A stretch of DNA of 64,000 bases from Candidatus Enterococcus moelleringii (GTDB lineage Bacteria; Bacillota; Bacilli; Lactobacillales; Enterococcaceae): NCBI RefSeq assembly GCF_017377575.1, contig NZ_JAFREM010000020.1:31674-95673 (forward strand). Reading direction: 5' to 3'. Position numbers and translations under genes: made by a program. Positions 23,939 to 31,372 of the stretch are shown piece by piece (the first letter of the stretch is position 1; each line of letters starts with the position of its first letter). The notes below the pieces were generated by a model. That model made no database searches, had not been told where the DNA came from, and saw nothing but the letters and a program-made list of their open reading frames with translations.

Positions 23939-24834
23939 CCTGCCGTGACAATAACTTGTTAAACATTTCATGGCTTTGCGAAGCGACACAAGTTTCTCGT
24001 TCGGGTTACTATGCTTGGCTTAATCGCAAAGACCAACGCAATCAAAAAGAAGCCCAGGATCAAGCGGACTACGCCCTTATCCTGGAAGTGTATCATTTTC
24101 GCGGTTACGCTAAAGGCTCAAGAAGCATTCACATGCGCCTCATGCATACGGGAATCATAATGAATCGTAAAAAGATTCAACGACTGATGCGAAAATACCA
24201 ACTGGTTTGTCCCATTCGAAAACCAAATCCCTACAAGCGAATGGCGAAAGCGAAAAAAGAACATGCGACAAAACCCAATTTAGTCGATCGTCAATTTGAT
24301 GTGACCACACCTAAAACAGTCCTATTAACAGATATCACGTATCTTCGCTACGGTCGGGGGAAATTTGCGTACCTTTCCACGATAAAGGACAGCTGCACCC
24401 ATCAAATTTTGGCATATGTCCTTAGTGAATCTTTAATGGTTGATTTTGTCCTTGAGACGGTGGAACAATTGCTTACCAATCACGTGATTCCAAAGAACCA
24501 AAAGACCCTCATCCATTCGGATCAGGGTGTCCACTATACATCCATAAAATTCCAATCACTATTAAAAGATAAAAAACTACGCCAATCTATGTCCCGACGG
24601 GGGAACTGCTGGGACAATGCCCCACAGGAATCGTTTTTCGGCCACATGAAAGATGAACTGCCTGATCTGGGCTCTTGTGATCGCTTCGCGGAGCTGCACG
24701 CGCTCATTGATACGTACATGCATTACTACAATGAAGAGCGTTACCAATGGAAATTAGAAAAACTATCCCCCAATCAATACGAGCGTTACCTTAAAACAGG
24801 AGATCATCCTTTAGCCAATCGGCTGGAGGCGTAA
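23935..24834 (+). CDS. IS3-family transposase OrfB (DDE catalytic subunit)
   Basis: The 299-residue protein has the HTH_21/rve architecture: SWLCEATQVSRSGYYAWLNR at the start, then the DDE triad with Asp in VLLTDITYLRYG, Asp in IHSDQGVHYTS, and Glu in WDNAPQESFFGHMKDEL (D-D-35-E spacing by eye). YYNEERYQWKLEKLSPNQY closes the domain. The active form is probably the OrfAB fusion made by -1 frameshifting. The gene appears intact, so the element may still be mobile. Confidence 0.93.
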   Translation: MTCRDNNLLNISWLCEATQVSRSGYYAWLNRKDQRNQKEAQDQADYALILEVYHFRGYAKGSRSIHMRLMHTGIIMNRKKIQRLMRKYQLVCPIRKPNPYKRMAKAKKEHATKPNLVDRQFDVTTPKTVLLTDITYLRYGRGKFAYLSTIKDSCTHQILAYVLSESLMVDFVLETVEQLLTNHVIPKNQKTLIHSDQGVHYTSIKFQSLLKDKKLRQSMSRRGNCWDNAPQESFFGHMKDELPDLGSCDRFAELHALIDTYMHYYNEERYQWKLEKLSPNQYERYLKTGDHPLANRLEA

Positions 24835-25210
24835 GTCGTGTGTGGTACTCTTGTTGTACCAGCATAGGACCTTCATACTCTTGATAAAAGCGTTCGCTAT
24901 ATTTGGCGTGCCACTCATCAAATAGTTCATCCGAAACAGCTTGTGCAAGATCGTTATAATCGTCACCAATAACTAATTGGATATACAAGCCGTATTCTAA
25001 TTCCAATGGATAATTTTTCAGCAGCCATTTCGATTGACTCACTAAGTTTTTTTCGCTCCCCAGGCCACTAGCCGCTTCTGAGAAGCGCAAGAAATAATCA
25101 AATTGTTCTTGGGTGGTCAACTCATCGAAGTAACGGCACATACAGTTTGGATATTCCTTTCTAAGATGCTTGGTGTAGAATAGATAAAATCGTTTCATTC
25201 GTTGACTCAT
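24791..25210 (-). CDS. Possible passenger frame opposite to the transposase, unknown
   Basis: The ~139-residue frame begins MSQRMKRFYLFYTKHLRKEY and includes FDELTTQEQFDYFLRFSEAA and ADWLKDDLLF at its end. Composition is protein-like (rich in Tyr, Glu, Leu) but no family is recognised and no ribosome binding site is clear. Its last 14 codons overlap the 3' end of orfB on the other strand, so either it is a passenger gene of the element or a host gene whose 3' part was replaced when the IS landed. Confidence 0.4.
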   Translation of the reverse strand: MSQRMKRFYLFYTKHLRKEYPNCMCRYFDELTTQEQFDYFLRFSEAASGLGSEKNLVSQSKWLLKNYPLELEYGLYIQLVIGDDYNDLAQAVSDELFDEWHAKYSERFYQEYEGPMLVQQEYHTRLTPPADWLKDDLLF

Positions 25211-25226
25211 GCTAGTAATGTATGAC

Positions 25227-25256
25227 AAAAGGCCACTCCATTTTGGAGGGCCTTTT
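25227..25256. terminator. Hairpin upstream of the passenger frame
   Basis: AAAAGGCC...GGCCTTTT with inner CTCCA/TGGAG pairing forms a strong stem with T-runs on both strands. It could end transcripts entering the element from the right or leaving orfB. Confidence 0.6.
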
Positions 25257-25358
25257 CACTGTCATCACTCCTCCTTGCTTTGAGCTTAGAGGATTTTTAT
25301 TGTTTTTCACACGGTTTTTTATTTATTGTCCTTGACATGGGGTCCACATTATTAACCT

Positions 25359-26090
25359 TCACTGGTTGATTTTATTGGTAACTTCTTTAATTAGGCGGCG
25401 GGATATTAGACATTCATCACCGTTGGGGAAACGAACGGTTTTATTGGTGCGATCGATGCTGACAATATTGTCTAGATTGATGACAAATGCTCTATGACAT
25501 CGCAGCAGCCGTTCATCCATCGTTTCGATTTCTTTTAACTCACCGTAAAACTCCAGCACTTTTTTAGCAGCTACTAAGCGCAATTTATGAGAGGTGCCAG
25601 TAGTTTCAAAATAGTAAATATCAGAATAAGGGATTTGCAGGTTGGTGTATTTGTTTTGGAAAATAAAGGCATCATCACTGACGCTTTGCCCCGTCTTTTC
25701 GGCGGCTAGCATCAGGCAAGTTTTGATCTCTTCGCGGATCAGCACCTCATCCTGGTCCTTTTCAATAAAATCCAAGGCTGAGACTTTATAAGCAAAAGTC
25801 AAAGGGGCCATTTCAGAGTGAGTCGTAATAAAAACAATCGTACCAAAGGGATCTTCTTGGCGAATGCTTTGAGCTACCTCCAGTCCGGTTTTTTCAATCT
25901 GATCAATTTCGATATCCAAAAAGTAAAGATTATGGCGACTGGCTAAATTCATTTTTTCCAATAAAACCTCCGGCCTGGCTGTCGCAATCAGATGCTGGTA
26001 CTGAATTTTTTCCTGTTGGCAAATTTCTTCAATGGTTTGCTTCAAGCGTTGCTGCTGCAGCAAATCATCTTCTAAAATAAATATGTTCAC
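25359..26090 (-). CDS. LytTR-family response regulator, second copy
   Basis: The 243-residue protein has a receiver domain (phospho-acceptor Asp in YFLDIEIDQ, Thr in IVFITTHSE) and a C-terminal LytTR domain (about 140-240; CHRAFVINLDNIVSI, NGDECLISRRLIKEV). It starts with GTG after GGAGGAATAGGC and is downstream of its kinase. Its stop lies 13 bp from the end of the IS3 element, beyond which is the ABC/DUF4097 operon. Layout and family (FsrA/ComE class) suggest control of that operon. Confidence 0.9.
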   Translation of the reverse strand: MNIFILEDDLLQQQRLKQTIEEICQQEKIQYQHLIATARPEVLLEKMNLASRHNLYFLDIEIDQIEKTGLEVAQSIRQEDPFGTIVFITTHSEMAPLTFAYKVSALDFIEKDQDEVLIREEIKTCLMLAAEKTGQSVSDDAFIFQNKYTNLQIPYSDIYYFETTGTSHKLRLVAAKKVLEFYGELKEIETMDERLLRCHRAFVINLDNIVSIDRTNKTVRFPNGDECLISRRLIKEVTNKINQ

Positions 26091-26092
26091 GC

Positions 26093-27391
26093 CTATTCCT
26101 CCATTATTTTCAACACTTGCGAAAATTTCCCCGCTTCACTACTGGTTTCCAGCCAAACATTTGGGGTGTTCTCCAACAATTGCTGGACATTGTATAAGCC
26201 GATCCCGCGACCGGTTCCCTTTGAAGAGTAGCCTTTTTCAGCAAGTCCTTTTATGTTCACGAGACCCGTCGTGCTGTTTTCAATCATAATAATCTGCGTA
26301 TCCTTTTCTTGAAAGATCGCCAGCTGCAACCATGGATCTTCCGTCAGCTCCGCTGCTTCAATCCCATTGTCCAACAAGATCGACAATACCCGAACCAGCA
26401 GCAGCAAGTCCGTATTGAACTGCGTGATCGGCGCCACTACTTCCACCTGCAGATCAATCTTCTTTTGCTTGGCAATTAACAGCTTGGCTGCCAGCAGGCT
26501 TTTGATTTCTGGTACTAAAATATTGCTGAGGCGAGCAATCATAAATTGGTTGGTTTGAAAGGTCTGCTGGGTTGGTTGAATCACCGAATGATAGATTTGC
26601 TGGATTTTCCCGATGTTTTCTTCCTTAATCGCTTCATCTAAACTAATTAAAATGTTGATGTAATCGTGCTTGAAATGATTTACTTCTTCATACAATGCCT
26701 CTACATGATTGGTATATTCCTGCAGCTGGGCCAATTGGACATCTTTTAACGCTTGGATCTCTTGTCTTCTTTGCCGCTGATAATAGGTATTTAATAGAAG
26801 CAAAGAAAAAATCACCAGCATAAACAAACTCAAAATTAGTAAATTATTCCACCAGCCATGGGTCTGCTGCTGGTTTTCATAGGTCAAGATGACATAAAGC
26901 AGACCAGTGACTGAAGCCAAAATCACAGTTAAAATCCCCATCGAAACATTGCTGACCTGCCGCAGTGATTTCAGCGCATAATCCGGCAGCCAGTGTTCCA
27001 GCGCGTTTATCAGTAAATAATTCACTAAAGGTGGTGTCAGTGCCACCGTCAGATACAAAAAATCTTGCGGAACCAAGGGCAGCTGAGCAAATAAATACTC
27101 CAAGGGTTGGGCGACTAAATAACCTAAAAAAGAATTCATCGACAAAGCGTACAACGCATAAAAGACACTCACCATCGTAAACTTTTTCTCTTTGATGAAG
27201 CCAATCAGAATGAATAACGCAAAAAAGAAGCCGGCGCTCCACACCCCGAAGCGGCTGCTAAACAGTAACCCAAAAATGACCATTACCAAGGGATAAGCCA
27301 CTAACTCCCACTTGCTAAAGGAATAATTCGATACTTTTTTTAGAATCAGAAAGAAGCTGATAATTTGAATCGATACAATCAGAGTATAAAT
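26093..27391 (-). CDS. AgrC/FsrC-like sensor histidine kinase (GHKL), second copy, possible ATT start
   Basis: The kinase has about seven membrane segments (1-220), a coiled linker, a His box HFKHDYINILISLDEA, an N-box (LLDNGIEAAEL) and a glycine box (KGTGRGIGLYNV). No ATG, GTG or TTG with a ribosome binding site is available: the first GTG (27301) is too close to its GGGAG. In frame upstream, AAGGGAG is followed after 9 bases by ATT (27391), adding a full first membrane helix (YTLIVSIQIISFFLILKK) and giving 432 residues, the same as the first kinase. An in-frame TGA at 27407-27409 bars any longer version. If ATT is not used, the protein starts at 27301. Confidence 0.8.
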   Translation of the reverse strand: MYTLIVSIQIISFFLILKKVSNYSFSKWELVAYPLVMVIFGLLFSSRFGVWSAGFFFALFILIGFIKEKKFTMVSVFYALYALSMNSFLGYLVAQPLEYLFAQLPLVPQDFLYLTVALTPPLVNYLLINALEHWLPDYALKSLRQVSNVSMGILTVILASVTGLLYVILTYENQQQTHGWWNNLLILSLFMLVIFSLLLLNTYYQRQRRQEIQALKDVQLAQLQEYTNHVEALYEEVNHFKHDYINILISLDEAIKEENIGKIQQIYHSVIQPTQQTFQTNQFMIARLSNILVPEIKSLLAAKLLIAKQKKIDLQVEVVAPITQFNTDLLLLVRVLSILLDNGIEAAELTEDPWLQLAIFQEKDTQIIMIENSTTGLVNIKGLAEKGYSSKGTGRGIGLYNVQQLLENTPNVWLETSSEAGKFSQVLKIMEE

Positions 27392-27442
27392 GTTGCCAAA
27401 CTCCCTTCAGAAGGTTTTCTTAAGTATAGCATACGGAAAATG

Positions 27443-27496
27443 ACAACACCCCACCCCTGCAAACAAATTACTAAGTTTGCGAGGGTGAGGTGTTGT
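27443..27496. terminator. Long hairpin, probable bidirectional terminator
   Basis: ACAACACC(C)CACCC and TGCAAAC pair with GTTTGC and GGGTGAGGTGTTGT, giving a stem of about 21 bp with a 10-base loop. It lies between the lipoprotein gene stop and the kinase promoter; both are on the minus strand. Confidence 0.75.
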
Positions 27497-27507
27497 TGTA
27501 TTAGATT

Positions 27508-28524
27508 TTACTCCGCCAACCGAATCTCCATGTCGAAATCTTCCTCCTGCTGACTGACAAATGCTTCAAAGGCAGGATCGGTGATTTGGCCAAGACGGTG
27601 CAGCTCATCATAGGTACCGACTTCGCCGTAGTAAACAAACAGACTTTGGCTGTCGGAATTATAATCAAGAGCGCCGCTTACTGGTGTATCACCGGGCATT
27701 CCGTCGATCGCCAATTCATAATCCAGCTCGGTATATTTCTCCGGATAGCCATCCATGAAGGTTTGGAAGGTCAAGGTTTGTGGCAAATGGGTCAAAAAAT
27801 CCTGACCGGTTACAGTATCGTTGATAAAACCGGCAAAGGTATTCTCGCCTACTTGCACTTGAATCGGTGTGCCTTCCTCGTTGGCAGTCGACGAACCATC
27901 CAGCGAAATATCCTGCAGGAAAGTTTCAACAGCTTCAGCCTCTATTTGGCTTGAAGTCAAATTCAACCCCGGTAGAATGTTGGATTCTGGCACCTGCTCA
28001 GCCAATTGCGTTTGAATTCCAGCAATTACGTCTTCATCTACTACTGCACTGGTGCTGAAAGGAATGATATTTTTTCCTGCCAACTCATCTGCATGCTGCG
28101 CCAAGAAGGACTGGATCGGATACGCAGCCTCATCGCTCCAAATCGGAAAGCCGACTAAAATCGTTTGGTAGTCCGCCACATTTTCTGGCACATTGGTTAA
28201 TTCATCGAATTGGTTGTTGGCTTGCTGCTCTGCCACCCGATCGTTGATTCCTGAATTGTCGTCCTCCGGATAAGCGTTGGCGGCATCAATGCGTGCTAAT
28301 TCCAAATTGCCAGAAGAACCAATCAGCTCCGCCAACTCATGAGTATTGTTAGTTAGCGAATAATACACCACTAGTGTGTCGTCTGGATTTAACGCACTGT
28401 TCCCGGTTGCCGGCAGACTGTTGTCTGTCTCAACGGCTTCTTCATTGTTGGAACAGCCGGCCAGAAAAACCACCAGCATTAGGCTTGCTGCTACTATTAA
28501 TAAACTTCGTAAATTCTTTTTCAT
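27508..28524 (-). CDS. Lipoprotein with flavodoxin and cyclophilin-like domains
   Basis: The 338-residue protein has a lipoprotein signal ending in VVFLAGC (Cys about 24), then a flavodoxin-like domain (about 45-205; LVVYYSLTNNTHELAELI, ILVGFPIWSDEAAYPIQSF) and a C-terminal cyclophilin-like domain (about 220-338; GTPIQVQVGENTFAG). Such extracytoplasmic flavodoxin-cyclophilin fusions occur in lactic acid bacteria near MerR and aldo-keto reductase genes. A MerR-type promoter (28557-28587) precedes it. The start has AGGA six bases before ATG. It may take part in thiol or electron-transfer chemistry at the membrane. Confidence 0.85.
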   Translation of the reverse strand: MKKNLRSLLIVAASLMLVVFLAGCSNNEEAVETDNSLPATGNSALNPDDTLVVYYSLTNNTHELAELIGSSGNLELARIDAANAYPEDDNSGINDRVAEQQANNQFDELTNVPENVADYQTILVGFPIWSDEAAYPIQSFLAQHADELAGKNIIPFSTSAVVDEDVIAGIQTQLAEQVPESNILPGLNLTSSQIEAEAVETFLQDISLDGSSTANEEGTPIQVQVGENTFAGFINDTVTGQDFLTHLPQTLTFQTFMDGYPEKYTELDYELAIDGMPGDTPVSGALDYNSDSQSLFVYYGEVGTYDELHRLGQITDPAFEAFVSQQEEDFDMEIRLAE

Positions 28525-28556
28525 GCACATTCCTGCTTTCTTTATCGATTGAATGT

Positions 28557-28587
28557 AGCATATGCCTTAACCTGAAGGTGAACTCAA
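28557..28587 (-). promoter_or_regulatory. MerR-type promoter (19-bp spacer with dyad)
   Basis: Minus-strand TTGAGT and TATGCT are 19 bp apart, longer than usual, and the spacer region holds the dyad TTCACCTTCAGGTTAA. This is the classic MerR-activated layout. The MerR protein at 14390-14764 is a candidate activator. Confidence 0.6.
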
Positions 28588-28646
28588 CGGCAATTTTTCC
28601 TTCGTAAGGATTTCTTAATGATTTAGCATTTCTAAAAAAATTAGAC

Positions 28647-28679
28647 AAAAAAATAGAGAAGCCCTCGTTTCGGCTTCTC
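28647..28679 (-). terminator. Rho-independent terminator of the paralogue array
   Basis: GAGAAGCC / GGCTTCTC stem followed on the minus strand by TATTTTTTT, 16 bp after the last gene of the five-gene array. Confidence 0.85.
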
Positions 28680-28694
28680 CATCCACTATTTTTC

Positions 28695-29141
28695 CTAAAT
28701 CACATTCAACTTACGGCGACGGATTTTTTCCTCTTTAACCGCCTCTTCCATTTCCCGATCACTCCAAGGAACCAGTATTTTTGACTCCCCTTCAATCAAC
28801 ATGAGGCCTTTTTCACAGCTGATGGAGATGAGATTAGTGACACATGTGCTGACTGCATCCTCCTCTTCAATCTCACCCATATAGGTAAAATCATGGTCCT
28901 TGATTTCATCACAATCTTCAAAATAATCTTCAAACCGGCTTTCAGGATCGTACTCATCAAAATCCGAGGGTGTATTCATTTTTTGAACAACTGCCCTCAT
29001 CTCCATCGGAAGTCTTTCGTGATTACTTTTTTTAATACTCAAAATATCGGTAATTACCCATACGCCGCCATCATTTCTATCATCGACGAAGCTGCCGATC
29101 TTGATATTTCCTCTAAAATAAATCGTAATAATATCCTGCAT
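28695..29141 (-). CDS. Tandem paralogue 5 of 5 (A type), unknown family
   Basis: The 148-residue acidic protein starts MQDIITIYFRGN and ends with the array signature PWSDREMEEAVKEEKIRRRK. It has two similar beta-rich halves, each with G...ITDIL or TNLISI motifs, joined by an acidic linker (FDEYDPESRFEDYFED). There is no signal peptide or membrane segment, so it is cytoplasmic. It is last in a minus-strand array with about 40 bp between genes, ending in a terminator. I do not recognise the family. Size, acidity and diversified tandem copies fit immunity proteins, but no toxin gene is near. Confidence 0.75.
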   Translation of the reverse strand: MQDIITIYFRGNIKIGSFVDDRNDGGVWVITDILSIKKSNHERLPMEMRAVVQKMNTPSDFDEYDPESRFEDYFEDCDEIKDHDFTYMGEIEEEDAVSTCVTNLISISCEKGLMLIEGESKILVPWSDREMEEAVKEEKIRRRKLNVI

Positions 29142-29177
29142 ACCTGCGCCCTCATTTCTATCTTAACATTTTACGCT

Positions 29178-29636
29178 TTATTCATTGGCCGCGCCGTCGA
29201 TCACATCGAAGGTACTGAGCCGGTCCTTTTTAACCGCCGCTTCCATCTCTTCTTGACTCCAAGGTGGCAGATCGAAATCCTCACATTCCATAAACAAATC
29301 CCCCTGCTTGCAGCTAAGCGATAAAATATTCGTCTGGATGAAAGTTATTCCATCATCCCCTACAATCGTCTCGCCTAGCTTCAAAAAATATTCTCCGGTT
29401 GTTCGACAGTTTAGGTAATCCATCTCAACAGTCGTTACCGGATCCTCCTCTGCATCATAATCCGCCACCGTTCCGACGATTTGAACAATCAGTTCCATCC
29501 ATAGCTGGTAATCTTCATTCTTACATTTTCGGATTTCCAAAATGCGGGTAACCACTCCCAGCCTGCCATCATCCAAGGTCAAGGTATCCCCCACAGAAAG
29601 GTCACCACTTATATAAATTACCACTTGCTCTTGCAT
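29178..29636 (-). CDS. Tandem paralogue 4 of 5 (A type), unknown family
   Basis: The 152-residue protein starts MQEQVVIYISGDLSVGD, has VVTRILEIRK in the first half and IQTNILSLSCKQGDLF in the second, and ends PPWSQEEMEAAVKKDRLSTF. The start is set by homology to its neighbours (all begin with Met-Gln) and by the AGAAGG site. The linker is acidic (DYDAEEDPVTTVEMDY). Co-transcribed with the other four copies. No functional residues stand out. Confidence 0.75.
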   Translation of the reverse strand: MQEQVVIYISGDLSVGDTLTLDDGRLGVVTRILEIRKCKNEDYQLWMELIVQIVGTVADYDAEEDPVTTVEMDYLNCRTTGEYFLKLGETIVGDDGITFIQTNILSLSCKQGDLFMECEDFDLPPWSQEEMEAAVKKDRLSTFDVIDGAANE

Positions 29637-29655
29637 CCTTCTCACCCACCTGCTA

Positions 29656-30132
29656 TCAGCTGTTTTTGCCAATTAATTTAAAGGTTGTTAAGCGTTTCTT
29701 TTTGGCTGCCCGCCGCATGTCCTCGTCACTCCAAACCGGAAAAATCTGGACACTGCAGGTCATAATTAAATCCTGATAATTATGACCAGTGTAGGTAACC
29801 GAGACAATTTTTGATATGTACCCTAACAAACCATCCTGTTCAAACGATAGCAGCACGACATCGCCAACTTGAAGGAAAGGATTCTCCTCGGTTTCCACTC
29901 CTCCTGGGTAGCGCCGTTGATACCTGTCCCATTCGCCATACCAAGGATCAAACTTATGAAGTACCGACTTTGTGCCATACTCCTGAGCGATCACTCGTAC
30001 TTTCATTCGGTCTTCAGACATATATTCAACTAGATTCACCACATTGGTGATTACGTACAGCTTGCCATCAGATTCTATGGTCTCACCGATTTCTATGTAG
30101 CCTGTTCGTTCTAAAATAAACACTTTTTGCAT
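29656..30132 (-). CDS. Tandem paralogue 3 of 5 (B type), unknown family
   Basis: The 158-residue protein starts MQKVFILERTGYIEIGETI and has YVITNVVNLVEY in the first half and GLLGYISKIVSV in the second, with the end FPVWSDEDMRRAAKKKRLTT. The linker between halves is longer and basic/aromatic (WDRYQRRYPGG), as in copy 1. The tail is FKLIGKNS. Alternation of B and A types along the array suggests duplication of a two-gene unit. Confidence 0.75.
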   Translation of the reverse strand: MQKVFILERTGYIEIGETIESDGKLYVITNVVNLVEYMSEDRMKVRVIAQEYGTKSVLHKFDPWYGEWDRYQRRYPGGVETEENPFLQVGDVVLLSFEQDGLLGYISKIVSVTYTGHNYQDLIMTCSVQIFPVWSDEDMRRAAKKKRLTTFKLIGKNS

Positions 30133-30165
30133 AACCAACTGTCCTCTCCTGCTTAAATCCTTTAT

Positions 30166-30624
30166 TTAACTATCGGATGCTGAACTTCCTTCAATTACAT
30201 CAAATTTCCCCACGCGATTGTGTTTTACAAAGCGCTGCATTTGCTCCTGACTCCAAGGCTTGATTAACGTGGCTTCGATTACCATAATCAAGTCCCCTTC
30301 TTCGTATTTTATATCCAAAATATTCGTGATCATCCCGCATAAACCTTCATCATTATAGACCTCGCCAATTCGTTCAAACACCAGCGGGTCAGTTACCTTT
30401 GATAGATCATAGCGTTCCACAAAGGTAAATACCGGTTCGTAATCATCGTAATCTGACGCAGCCCCCACCATTTGGCAAACGGCATCAATTTCTAAAAAAT
30501 CGGGATAATCCGTCGATTCTTCCATCAAGAAAATATGGGTGATGACAAACTGCTTCCCATCATGTTCCACTACTTCGCCGGTAAAGGCGGCGGTTTTTCG
30601 ATAGAGTGTGATTATCTCCTGCAT
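30166..30624 (-). CDS. Tandem paralogue 2 of 5 (A type), unknown family
   Basis: The 152-residue protein starts MQEIITLYRKTAAFTGEVVE. The internal duplication is clearest here: GEVVEHDGKQFVITHIF in the first half matches GEVYNDEGLCGMITNIL in the second. It ends KPWSQEQMQRFVKHNRVGKF. The AAAGGA site is eight bases before ATG. The protein is acidic and cytoplasmic, with linker YDDYEPVFTFVERYDL. Function unknown. Confidence 0.75.
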   Translation of the reverse strand: MQEIITLYRKTAAFTGEVVEHDGKQFVITHIFLMEESTDYPDFLEIDAVCQMVGAASDYDDYEPVFTFVERYDLSKVTDPLVFERIGEVYNDEGLCGMITNILDIKYEEGDLIMVIEATLIKPWSQEQMQRFVKHNRVGKFDVIEGSSASDS

Positions 30625-30653
30625 GTTCCCCATCCTTTCACAAAACTAGATTC

Positions 30654-31100
30654 TCAGCCTTGCCCGTCGATCACTTTAAAGGTGGCTAGACGTTCTTTTT
30701 TGACTGCTCGTTTCATCTCTTCCTCACTCCAAGGGACAAAGCGTTGAAGTGAGTAGTGCACCGTAAGTTCCTCCTGCTCCGGTTTGACAAATAGAATCTG
30801 ACTAACGAAGCCGCACTTTTCTTTGGAGATGGGATAGGCTTGCCCCGCTTCGTCATAGGTCTTGCCTCGGCGGTCTTTTCCTTCGAGATAGCGTTTTTCG
30901 TACTGATAAAAACGTCCAACATCGTCATATTCTGCTGGAAGTCCATACTGCTGGGCTACCACCTCCAGCTGCAGGTGCCCTTCGCGGTCGCATGCCAGGA
31001 TTTTCACCATGTGGGTGATTACAAACAGCTTGCCATCATACTTAAATACTTCGCCAACTCTGGCGGCCCCTGAGCGTTTTATTGTGAATAGCGCTTGCAT
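30654..31100 (-). CDS. Tandem paralogue 1 of 5 (B type), unknown family
   Basis: The 148-residue protein is the promoter-proximal copy. It starts MQALFTIKRSGAARVGEVFK and has LFVITHMVKILACD, then linker YQYEKRYLEGKDRRGKTYD, then GFVSQILFVKPEQEEL and the tail VPWSEEEMKRAVKKERLATF. GGAGGG lies eight bases before the ATG. It is the most basic of the five with copy 3. The ~270-bp region upstream should hold the array promoter, but no convincing -35/-10 pair was found. Confidence 0.75.
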   Translation of the reverse strand: MQALFTIKRSGAARVGEVFKYDGKLFVITHMVKILACDREGHLQLEVVAQQYGLPAEYDDVGRFYQYEKRYLEGKDRRGKTYDEAGQAYPISKEKCGFVSQILFVKPEQEELTVHYSLQRFVPWSEEEMKRAVKKERLATFKVIDGQG

Positions 31101-31322
31101 TTTCTCATCCCTCCGATGCTGCAACCTGCTGGATTTTACTTCTTATCCAGCATTTTGATAGTGCTTACTCTGATATCATACAAAAAAGCGGCGCGGCTGT
31201 CATGCTATTTTTCGATATTTTAGTTAGTTTTTTACCAATACCAGGATCATTTTGTTGAATCTAAGTTTCATTATAAAAAAGTGGGTTTGTCTCCACAAAA
31301 AAGTCGCTATTTATGACTATTA

Positions 31323-31360
31323 GAAAAACCCCTTTGCATCCTGTCATCGATGCAAAGAGG
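31323..31360 (-). terminator. Rho-independent terminator
   Basis: Minus-strand CCTCTTTGCATC / GATGCAAAGGGG stem with an 8-base loop followed by TTTTTC ends the aldo-keto reductase transcript. Confidence 0.85.
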
Positions 31361-31372
31361 TTGATTTTAAGT

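Larger units (their letters stand above)
23382..25346 (+). mobile_element. IS3-family insertion sequence, ends tentative
   Basis: Left end TGGACCCTG (23382) and right end GGGGTCCA (25339-25346) are inverted; beyond TGGACCC the arms match only in patches (for example AAAAAACCGTGTG versus AAAAAAGACCGTGT). Inside are orfA and orfB of an IS3-type transposase with a -1 frameshift site, and an extra opposite-strand frame. No clear target duplication is visible. At about 1.97 kb it is longer than most IS3 elements (1.2-1.6 kb). If the extra frame is not part of it, the right end would lie soon after 24834. Confidence 0.7.

Noticed and set aside
23350..25375. Longer inverted similarity outside the IS ends (AACCAGTGAARGTT on both flanks)
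   Set aside because: Only about ten identical bases, one copy being the end of the regulator coding sequence; chance cannot be excluded.
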